Assembly: GCA_034509755.1 (NCBI GenBank)
Contig: CM067555.1
Coordinates: forward strand, 21,526,142-21,590,141
Length of the DNA stretch: 64,000 nt
Direction of reading: 5' to 3'
Origin: Anisodus tanguticus
Taxonomy: Eukaryota > Streptophyta > Magnoliopsida > Solanales > Solanaceae
The notes below the pieces were generated by a model that worked only from the letters and a program-made list of their open reading frames with translations, did not search any database and was not told the DNA's origin. Positions within the stretch are counted from its first letter, which is position 1; each line of letters opens with the position of its first letter. Shown here piece by piece: positions 54,912 to 64,000 of this stretch. The translations under genes were made by a program, and so were the position numbers.

Positions 54912-55440
54912 GTACCAAGAACTCATTATGATAACAATTCCCCTTGTGTTGTGCAATGGACTTCAAAATGCTTAAAGTAAGGAACTAATTTGCTGATATG
55001 AAGTGGTTCAAAACTAATTTTTTGATGGAATGGATGAACGATGGCCCTTAGATTGATATGTGTTGAGATGCAACATATGTATGTTTTTCACAATCCACTT
55101 TATTTTGCAAGCTTCTTAAAGATGGATATTGGGATGCTGATTTACTTAACTACTACTTGCCTCAAGACGTAGCTATTGACCCATAAGGACTCCTTCTCCA
55201 TCAGGTAAATTTTATGTCTCCTCTGTTTGGACAAATTTACTATTTGGTTAAAGGTACTGCCTTCAGAATTTTCTTTCTTTATGCGTCTAATATGGCGTTC
55301 TAGGCTTCCAACTGGCTATAACATCATCAAAATGCTGGTTTTGTCGTAACTCTTCTCTGGAGTCCATTGATCACATTTATTGTGCAGTCCAGTTGCCTCT
55401 ATTGATATTTTTTTCAGCTGTAGTATTTGAAATGATTTAG
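54912..55440 (+). pseudogene. LINE ORF2 fragment, plus strand
   Basis: Frames read DGYWDADLLNYYLPQDVAID near 55115-55175, then RLPTGYNIIK and, in another frame, SKCWFCRNSSLESIDHIYC at 55324-55386. The last part fits the C-x2-C...H zinc-binding domain found after RT in plant LINEs. Frameshifts and stops abound. The copia solo LTR sits at its left side. Confidence 0.6.
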
Positions 55441-55607
55441 ATCACAATATCTTCAAGAAGAAGTATTTGAGAGAACAAGACAAACACTCAAGGAGAGAAA
55501 TACAATTAAATTATTCAAGATAATGAATCTGTGTTTTTTATACATCAGGCTGTTTAGCCTTTATATACAGGGAAGATTAGTCAGCTTAAGTAACTTTTAC
55601 CTTATTT
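55441..55607 (-). repeat. copia-type LTR fragment, minus strand
   Basis: On the minus strand the region reads like U3/R of a copia LTR, with cctgtatataaaggctaaac as a TATA box and a ctctcaaatacttcttcttg leader. It is short and cut at the right by the hAT element. Assignment rests on style only. Confidence 0.45.
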
Positions 55608-55615
55608 AGAAGTGA
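55608..55615. repeat. hAT target duplication, left copy
   Basis: agaagtga here matches ataagtga at 60417-60424 in seven of eight positions, fitting the 8-bp duplication of hAT elements. Confidence 0.7.
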
Positions 55616-55689
55616 CAGGGCGACTCCATACTGTTGGTGGTCTAAAGCGGAACTTCTACGAGAGGCCTTAATTTTTTTTCAAGAGAAAA

Positions 55690-58600
55690 AAAAATATATA
55701 TATTTATTTATTTTATTTAAAATTAATTTTTTTAGTTTTTTGAGATGCAAAATTATGAATAATCGTCTTACAATCGATTTCTTCTAGTAATTCTTTTTCA
55801 ATTGAGAATATACCTAATCCACTCTCTCTTGAGACATTGTTGGTCTTAAGTAAAATTTTGTCAATTTTAATTTTGAAAAACTTCTTTCCGCTGAGACAAG
55901 AACTGTTAACATTATTCTATAAGCGATATAGACATTTGAAAAAGAATCAAGTATTTTTTATTTGATTGAGTATATCGATTAGAGTATTTACATCTACTTG
56001 TATCATCTCCTTAGCACTTTTAATTCGGAAAATAAGTCTAAGCCATCAATATCAGAGTGACTATTATATTTCAAAGAAGATTCAAGGTTAAGACAAAAAA
56101 AAATTCAATTTTCATCTAGTGATCTCAATTTTTTTTATCACTAAATAGAAACCCAAAAGTATTTTCATAGGCTTTTGAATTGTTCAAATCTATTTCGAAG
56201 TGAAAAAATGGTTTGGTTTACTATGTATAAGAAGTAATCAACTCTAAAAGATTCTTCAAGAGATATTATGATTTCATTATCAACAATCTCATCAAATTAT
56301 TGCATTCTATATATTACACATTTACTAAGAAATCAAATTTTATATTCATCTCAGATGCAATTTCTTTAGCAGAAATCATAGCAGTTATAAATCCTTCCTC
56401 CCTATATTTTTGGAAAAAAATAAATCAAACCTCTTAGTTAATCTATGGCCAACATCAATATGCATATCTTTTGATTGTAAAGATTTGTTAACTGTATTAA
56501 CTGCAAACAATATATCATACCATAATCATACTCAATAAAAATTCAAAAATTTCAAGTTCATATAGTGCTAAACAATTAGTTTCACTTTTAGTTTTTGGAT
56601 CCTCACTAACTTCTACTAATTTTAGTAAAGCATCTCTTATTTGTGAGTCCGGAACTTAAATGACCCAAAAAAAATGGGGTGAATAAAAATACCTCAATTT
56701 TTTTTCGACTAAAGTACCTTTTGCGCAGTAAATTACTGTGCAATAGGACTTAACCTTAACGGTGCGGTTAAGTCCTACCGCGCAATAGGGGTAGTATTTT
56801 TTGTTTGTTAACTTTTTTAGTTTTCAACACTTAGTCATTATATTTTTTATACTTTGACCAAAGATTATTCACGTGTCAAGATTCCGAAACGTCAATATTT
56901 TATATACAACCTGTAATTTTTTCTGCTATCAATAAAGTAGGCTCAATACATCAATAATACCTAAACGTTTGGATCATCGTTTTAGGAGTTGTAAAGTGCC
57001 CGAAGTAAGTTTTGTTTAGAAAATTTAAGTGTTTTATTTTTTAAGATTTAAGTGTGTTATTTTTTAGTCAAGGCATAGCTTTTTTCCGATATGTCGAGAA
57101 AATTACTGAAGTGGCTACCTTCGTTTAAGGGTATTGAATTTCCAACATTGAAATTGACACTCAAACATACATTACCACATGATTTTGACCTTGAAATATA
57201 TTGTATATCATCATATATTTACTAAAGAAAATTGAAAATTGAAAATCAATTTGTGGGAAAATTCAAATTGAATGGGAAAACATGCATTTTTCTAAAAAAT
57301 TGCCATGTCCGGCTAGATCTACAAGAAATACGCAAAATAAAAAAATTGCGTAAAAGTAAACGGACATCCGAGTACAATGTTATGACCATTTAAAGTTTCA
57401 CCAATTTACAACTAGTTTCTCTTCCTATGCTCCTTATTTTTTATTTACGTTTTTATCTTATTGAATTAGATTTATATACCTACTTTTGTCAAAGCTTCCA
57501 TTATATATCAATCAACTTTTCCACATTGTTTAAATCAAAACTTCATAAATTAATTTACTTCAATCTAGCATGTTAATACACATGTACCATTAAACATCAC
57601 AACAATTTATCAAAATATCAATTCGTGTATCCTATTCTTGTAGTAAAAAGAAAGTCATCAATTTAATTCAAGCATGGACTAAACTAATGTAGTAAGATTG
57701 ATCTTCTCAACAATACGTTTTGTGGCATCGTTATACAGTATTGTAAGCATATTATAAATATATTTAACGTACTAATCCATAAGAGGTATATAAACAAGAC
57801 AAGATATCGGCTACAAATGTTGATAAAATCAAATGTTGTATACAAGTATGTTTGAGCACGAAAGTAAGTGTTGAGTAGACGTGTTGGAAATTCAATACCC
57901 TTAAACGAAGGTAGCCACTTCTATAATTTTCTCGACATATTCAAAATAAAGTATGTCTTGACTAAAAATAACACGCTTAAATCAAAAATCTTTAAAAAAT
58001 AAAACACTTAAACTTTCCAAACGAAACTTACTTCGGGCATTTTACAACCCCTAAAACGACGATCCGAACATTTAGGTATCCTTGATGTGTTGAGCATACA
58101 TTATTGTTCGCAAAAAAAAATATCGGTTCTATATAAATTATTGACATTTCGGAGTCTTGACACATGACTAATCTTTGGTCAAAGTATGAAGAAAAAAAAC
58201 ATGAATAAATATTGAAAAATAAAAAAGTTAACCAAAAAAAAATTACTACCCCTATTGCGAAGTAGAACTTAACCGCGCCGTTACAGTTAAGTTCTATTGC
58301 GCAGTAATTTACTGCGCAAAAGGTACTTTTGTCACAAAAAGTTTTTTGGAGTATTTTTGTTCACATCCTTACTTTTTTGGGTCATTTAAGCTCCGGATTC
58401 CTTATTTATGGAGTTTGAAATCTTATGGCTTTAGTACTTTCATTACGACTTTCCCATCTTGTTTGTGACAATGATTTTAGAGTTAGGCTGGGCACACTAT
58501 CTATTAAGACTTTCCACCGTTTAGTGGAAGAAGAAAATAATGTATATATATGTTGTACTACTACAAAAAAATGATATAGCTTTTGTGCAAGAATTAGCCA

Positions 58601-59891
58601 TGTCACAAAGTACTAAATTTAGACTATGACAACTACATGGAATATAATGATCTAGGATTTATATCTAGAAGTTTTTTTTGAATTTTTTGGTGCTTTCCCT
58701 TCATATTAGATCCATTATCATATCCTTGTCCTCTTAAATTATCAGTATCAAGTCCAATATTTTTTATTTCATCTACAATAACTTCAAAAAGACATTTTCC
58801 ACTTGTATCATTCACTTTTAAAAATTCTAAAAAGTATTCAATAATCTTCATTGGAGTTGCTGAAATGTCCACACTCTGCACTCTGTAAAAGACATTTGTT
58901 CTTGATGACTAGTATCTGGCGTGTAATCAAGTATGATTGAAATACTTTGTTTCTATAACTTTTGTAATTATTTTATTCTTAATTTCACTTGTCAACAAAT
59001 TTGTCAATTCATTTTGTATGTTATGTCCAAGGTAATGATTATGAATTTCATCATGTTTAATTCGTTGAATATGCTCTTGTATAATTGGATCAAATTTTGC
59101 AATTATTTCAGTTAGACTTAAAAAAATTATGTTGTTATCTTGATATATCTTTTCATTTTCCCCACTAAATGTAAAAATATTTTTCTCAAGAGTTTTTATC
59201 ACGACAATAATTTTTGACAATACAGTTTTTCAATGCTCTTTAACTCTATTGATTTGATCTTGAATATTTTTATCAATCGTTTATTTTTTTGCATATTAAT
59301 AATATGCTCGTTTGATATTTCATGAGCTTTAAGCTTAGTACTAAGGTTTCTCCAATCTCCACTACCTTCACTTGCTAGTTTAGTGTTACTAATACTATAA
59401 TTTGTATTAAATAATTTACAACAAAAAAAAATACTTTATCCAAATCTTTAGAATAAACTAACCATTTTCTTTCATGTATTTTCCCATTTGCTAATTTTTG
59501 AAAATAATGGGTATACGAAAAATGTCTTCATAATTTATCATTTGATTTTTTTCTCAATAATTCTAATTGGTCACTTTTCTACTAATAGATCCCTCAACTT
59601 TGTATCAGTATTAATCCATTGACTAGGATCATATATGTCTTTAGTAATACAATTATTTGGTTCATTAAGTTCTTGATTTTCTTGAGCATTTATGTTAGAT
59701 TTCTCACTGGTTCCCTCCTCTTCTTCTTGAATGGTATTGTCATCTAATTCAACTAGGTTAGTGACTTGTTCATCTAAAGAACATTCTTCTATATCTTTTG
59801 ATTTCTTTACAAATTTATCACGAGCTCCTTTTTGGGATTGTTTCAAAGCTTCAAGCCTTTTTTTTTTTAAGTTTTGAATAACCGCATTCAT
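55690..59891 (-). pseudogene. TTF-type zinc finger / DUF4371 hAT transposase
   Basis: On the minus strand from 59891: MNAVIQNLKKKRLEALKQSQ, an acidic region, DPSQWINTDTKLRDLLVEK, a broken TTF zinc-finger part (WLVYSKDLDKVF), then IQEHIQRIKHDEIHNHYLG, LFEVIVDEIKNIGLDTDNLR and GQGYDNGSNMKGKHQ with a catalytic-type Asp. LSQTRWESRNESTKAIRF ends at the MULE insertion near 58410. On its far side, from 56635 down, the frame resumes RDALLKLVEVSEDPKTKSET and ends with VSAERSFSKLKLTK, YLRPTMSQERV, the hAT dimerisation region at about 55830-55900. Many stops and shifts make it inactive. Plant proteins of this type are often annotated as ZMYM-like. Confidence 0.85.
56645..58400. mobile_element. non-autonomous Mutator-like element (1.76 kb)
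   Basis: Long inverted repeats of about 520 bp (56645-57165 and 57880-58400) start gagtccggaacttaaatgac and gaatccggagcttaaatgac. A 9-bp duplication, cttatttgt at 56636-56644 and cttatttat at 58401-58409, has one mismatch; a 9-bp duplication and long TIRs mark MULEs. It splits the hAT transposase. The 715-bp centre has no gene. Each TIR holds two strong internal hairpins. Confidence 0.87.
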
Positions 59892-60424
59892 ATTTTCTAG
59901 TAGACATATTAAAATCTCAAATAAAATAAAATATGCTGAGTAACAAAAATATCAAAAAAATTAAACTTTAGATGAAAAAAAATATATCAAATAATTCAAT
60001 AACTTGATAACAAAATAATTGTTTGTTGCTTCATAACTTCCAACATTGTTTCATATTTCAAAGAGTAATCAATAATTTTTGCCACACTTTTTCTTGTTAG
60101 TTGTTTGTTTCCAAGACCCAAAGAAGAGTAAAGATGAAGTTTGTCTTAGAAAGAGAAGAAAGAAGAATATTTTTATAAAAATCAAGAAAGGAAGTAAAAA
60201 AGTCTTTCACCTTGTTACATCTTGCACCCTTACATTGGAAAAGCTGAATTTGGGGCCTTTCTTTTGTCAAATCAAATGTCTAAAAAGTCTCTTTCCTTTT
60301 TAATGAAATATAATAATATTTTTTTTTTACAAAATCTGTAATGTACAAAATGGGACCTCCAAAAGGTGGGCGTCTAAATCCTATCTTTCATGGGCTTCAC
60401 CCTTTGGTCAACTCTGATAAGTGA

Positions 60425-60706
60425 AGGGTTGTACGTACACAACACCAAAAGGATGTACACAAACCTACACATATTGTACGGTAAAGTTGGGACGAACAAG
60501 GGTAAATTGGTCATTTACAAAAAAGTTCTTCTGGTGCCATACTTTAGTAGCTAACATGTGTTCAATATTGTATCATTTGTCTGGTTTCGTTCTCTTCTAC
60601 TTTCTTCTCTATTGTTGTCTCATCTCAACCGTATTGAATGGTAATCTTCTTTCTTTCACTTATCCTTCTGAAGCCCGTTATGAAAGATGTAAGGATAAAT
60701 CTTGAT
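60425..60706. other. spacer, no feature seen
   Basis: No gene is recognised; the 94-aa frame at 60421-60705 is hydrophobic in the middle (LYHLSGFVLFYFLLYCC) but has no family resemblance that I can support. Confidence 0.4.
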
Positions 60707-61604
60707 TTTGCGTAACGATCCGGTCGGTCATTTTGAGAATTAATACTCTGTTTTGCATGTTATCTATTCAAGAAGCTCGTAATAATTATTTTGACTTGCT
60801 TGCAAAATTTAAAGTCAAATGGATATCATTTGGTTCACGTTGGGAGAAGATTTTATTTTAGAAATCCAGTATTTAATTATTTAGATAAATTATTCATTTT
60901 TGGGATTTTTTTTTGTGATTGGCAATCTGAAGATTTCATTGAAATTTTAATATTATTTTTTACTCGTAGAAATTGAGGGAATAAATTTTAGAGTTAGTTT
61001 CGTTGGCTTTTGACAATTAAGTCAGTTTTAGTATTTAATATGGTGAAAAGATGGTCACAGAAAGAAATAAGACTCGGATTGAAAATTTATTGATTCCGCT
61101 AGTTTCGTATTGATGTTTATGACTTGCGGGGATGGGTAGTGTGATTTCCGAGGCAATCAGATGAAAACCATGGAAGGAAATTTAAGTTTTGAACTTTTGA
61201 AGTTCTAAGTTTGAGAAGTTTGACCAAGAGTTAAATTTTGGGTAAATGCGTCCGGAATCGAATTTTGATGGTTCAATTAGGTTTGTAACATAATTCTTGA
61301 CTTAGATGGATGGTTGGACGAGTTCCGAGTGATTTGAGTGGTTTCCAGACAAGAAGTGAATTTTAGAAGGTTCTTAAGTTAAAGAAAGGATTTAGTTGAT
61401 CAAAGTAAACATCGGGGAAAATGAGTCTTTTTTGAAGTTTCGTCGATTCAATTAGGTTGAAAATGTGATTTATGACTAGTCGAGTCGTTGATTCGATTCC
61501 CCAGAGGTTTGGGATGTGATTTAGATGGTTGTTTGAGAATCTAGCTTTTGATATGATTTAAAGTTAACCACGGTCAACATAAGGTCAAGACGATCTCGTT
61601 TGAG
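60707..61604 (+). repeat. gypsy LTR, left part
   Basis: Begins cgtaacgatccggtcggtca, close to the TGTAACGACCCGACCGGTC start of many plant gypsy LTRs. Its part at 61130-61560 matches 3725-4170 of LTR A with small differences. It is cut at 61604 by the opposed LTR that follows. Confidence 0.68.
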
Positions 61605-64000
61605 TGTCACGACCCCTTTTAGGATTGTGGTGGCACCTACACTTTCCCATTGGTAGGTGAACCACTACCATATAAACAATACTAAATAATAGAGAAATGC
61701 GGAAATAACAAATACTTAAAAACCTTGTCTATCAAAACATAAATACGCGGAACATAAGTTTGAAAGTCAAATGAACCCCCAAATGATCTGGTCAATAACA
61801 CAAGAGCACTAATGCGGGATACAAGTTTGAATGAATGCAACATAGACCAAAACCGAATATCATAATAAAAAAAATGTCTGAACTTGTCTCTAGAACCAAA
61901 TAAATACAGACATAGAGTTATAAGTATCCGGGGCATGCCGGAAGTAATATCCTCACCCTTAATGTCTGAATCAGAATGCTTGGACTCAGCCACACGGTCC
62001 CGAACTGGCATACAGAGTTGTATCTACATCCAAATAGAATGCAACAAGTGTAGTATGAGTACACAAATGTACCCCCGTAAGCATCATAGACCGACAACGA
62101 CAGAAGATACACAAAAAGAGATAAATATCGAGTTGACACTAAATAAATCCTATACTAAATAGTTTAGTAGTCAAATAAGTCACGTAGTACATGTAAAGGT
62201 ACACTGAATTCATCAAATCACATTATTCACTTAAGTCTTCATATTTCAAAGAGTTATCCAAGTTCAACATCGTTCAATAGTAATGTTCAGGTACTTAATA
62301 ACCAATTCTAAATCCTCATATGTCCAAAATTCAACCAAGTCATCAATTTATCAGTCCAACACTTAATTCATCAACAGATAATCAAAGCATATACCAGACA
62401 CCTTTCCTATGGATACAGACGCTCAAATTCTATGAGTTGGACACCCATGGAGGATCCACGAAGTCCGTATACCCTCTGGAATTTTTCAACGGAGCCCAGC
62501 CCTTGATTTTAGTAACTTGTTGCAGGCGTGCAACTTGTACCCCCGTGTATCATCATCATCATCATCATCCCAATGTTTCCATAATCTCATAAGTGTTCTT
62601 ACCTTTCCGATCTCTTGGTCCCATATCATATTTCATACCACGCCAATATCAGTATCCACAGAACCATTAGTGTATGAATGCAAATGACAATACAATGCAA
62701 GAAATCATGATGTAATGAGATGTAACGAAGTATAGAGATGAATGTCACATAATTTCAAGAATTCAAGAACATATAATCCAAGTACAAATCAGGATATCAT
62801 ATCGAAAGTATGTGTGATGAATAAACATATCAATAGCAAGTATGGCGATGAGCCCACATAATGGAGACAAGCCCAATCAATCAGCAGTCGGAACCATCAT
62901 TAGGTTGATTCCCCAAATCACCCATCATCACAGTTCAACACCGGTACCCACTCAAATGTTCATCACAACCGTTTGAGTGAGACCCCCAAACACGCCCAAT
63001 GTCCCTAAATATTTATAACTAATTACATACTTCTATCAGAGTCTAGTGAAAGTAAACCGTAGCCTACCTCTGGGCTGAACAGGAGCCTCGAACAATCAAA
63101 TCTCTGCGCTAGCCTTGCCCTTCCGGAGTGCCTCGTGGTAATCAAAGTCTAACACGTATATACTATTCGTTAATATAAAGCTTACACATAATACAAGGAC
63201 TTAGTCCTTAGCATATCAAGACTCCCAAAACCAACCCCGGGTCCACATCATCAATACTCAAACTTTATTACTCAGAAAGCATAAACATATAATAAGTAAT
63301 CATACACTTAAGTTAATTAGAAACCTAAGCTCATTTGGACCTTCAATTGAACAATCTAACAAAAGCCCCAAATCAAAACTCTAGAATTTCCCCAAATTCA
63401 AAAAGGGTTTCTATAGACAAATTAAAGACTACAACATGATTATATAACATATTCCATCATTATTTTACAATATTAAAGCAAACTAATCCATAAAATACCC
63501 TTAAATCAAAGGTTCAACCTCTCTTAATCTCATATGAAACTAGAACTCATCTTTCCCAATTCACATGCACAATATATCAACATTAAAGACTTTAAATTAT
63601 GAAATCTAATCACAAAGGGTAAAAACCTTACCTTAAATGAGGAATTTATTCAAAACCCTAAAGAATTCCCTTTTGGCAGCTCGAGAATCTCACAATTCAT
63701 CTTGAACCAAATTCTAGGTCTTTATGAAGCCAAGGACGAGCAAAAAGAAAAAATACATGAATAAGGTCATGACCTTGTTGTCATAATTAAAAAAATGAAA
63801 GGTAACTCAGGTACACCAGGATAATAATGTCAAGGTAGACACAATGGAAAACCTTGAATCCTTAACCAACCTTACAGAATTGGGGGCAGATTATATCGTC
63901 CACCTCCTAAATTTGTCTTTGGATACGAATCTGAATTAGGTAAATTCCACGAGCTTGACTTGGGATTGGTGTAATGATATTATGAGTTATTTGCGGATGG
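61605..64000 (-). repeat. gypsy LTR, minus strand, running off the window
   Basis: On the plus strand it starts TGTCACGACCCC, the complement of the GGGGTCGTGACA 3' end of chromovirus LTRs. It therefore lies in minus orientation with its 3' end against the plus-strand LTR. Short frames such as 61884-62162 and 62320-62592 have no family resemblance. It shows the usual AT-rich LTR character, with ggtttctatagac and aaaaaccttaccttaaatga phrases typical of such LTRs. The far end is outside the window. Confidence 0.65.
62549..62570 (+). repeat. ATC microsatellite
   Basis: About seven tandem copies of atc in the minus-strand LTR. Likely polymorphic. Confidence 0.8.

Larger units (their letters stand above)
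55616..60416 (-). mobile_element. hAT element with TTF/DUF4371-type transposase
   Basis: The left end starts cagggcgactcca and the right end finishes tggtcaactctg, whose complement cagagttgacca is a diverged inverted repeat. An 8-bp duplication with one mismatch flanks it. The transposase lies on the minus strand and is split by a MULE at 56645-58400. Without that insertion the element would be about 3.0 kb, normal for the family. Confidence 0.8.

Noticed and set aside
60707..61604. The missing 3' LTR of element A
   Set aside because: It is similar to LTR A but separated by many unrelated elements, with no polyprotein tail or purine tract upstream; more likely another family member.

Overview
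This 64 kb window is plant nuclear DNA, AT-rich and made almost entirely of nested, decayed transposable elements. I see no intact host gene, no rRNA or tRNA gene and no CRISPR array. The style of the Ty3/gypsy chromovirus, Ogre/Tat and Ty1/copia proteins, and the captured plant gene fragments, suggest an asterid, most likely a nightshade (Solanaceae). The setting looks like repeat-rich pericentromeric or intergenic DNA. The family assignment is inference from remembered protein families, not from a search.

Layout from the left: (1) 1-3615, the 3' part of a Ty1/copia element with a broken pol and a 955-bp 3' LTR ending in TGTTG...CAACA. (2) 3680-6404, the 5' LTR of a Ty3/gypsy chromovirus (A), followed by its gag and the start of its protease. 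(3) 8298-29037, a 20.7-kb Ogre/Tat-type element (B) inserted inside A's protease. B has about 4.9-kb LTRs, a PBS, a degenerate ORF1, an intact 304-aa accessory ORF, gag, protease with G-patch, an intron-like gap, a 46-53-bp tandem array of about 19 units and a 3' LTR; its RT, RNase H and integrase are missing. (4) 29043-31803, A resumes: protease, RT with an internal deletion, RNase H, integrase. (5) 31804-38971, a minus-strand gypsy-like element (C) without recognisable pol, its left LTR cut to 145 bp. (6) 38972-43796, the 3' part and 3' LTR of another gypsy-like element (D), inserted in a minus-strand LINE fragment (43797-44300).

The right third is dominated by DNA transposons and gene fragments: a hAT MITE with a perfect 8-bp target duplication (44652-45508); a four-copy exon-like tandem repeat (45650-51220) split by a 4.8-kb element (46238-51069). 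That element carries a hAT transposase fragment plus intron-containing pieces of two host genes, one resembling an ER-body membrane protein and one formyltetrahydrofolate deformylase. Further right lie an unclassified TIR element with a nested Stowaway, an orphan last exon of a polygalacturonase, a second Stowaway, and a copia solo LTR with a perfect 5-bp duplication in a LINE fragment. Then comes a 4.8-kb hAT element with a TTF/DUF4371-type transposase, interrupted by a 1.76-kb Mutator-like element, and finally two opposed gypsy LTRs running off the right edge.

The nesting gives a relative history: B is younger than A, the MULE is younger than the hAT, the gene-capturing element is younger than the exon-like array, and D is younger than its LINE. 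No product here is likely to work as an autonomous element.
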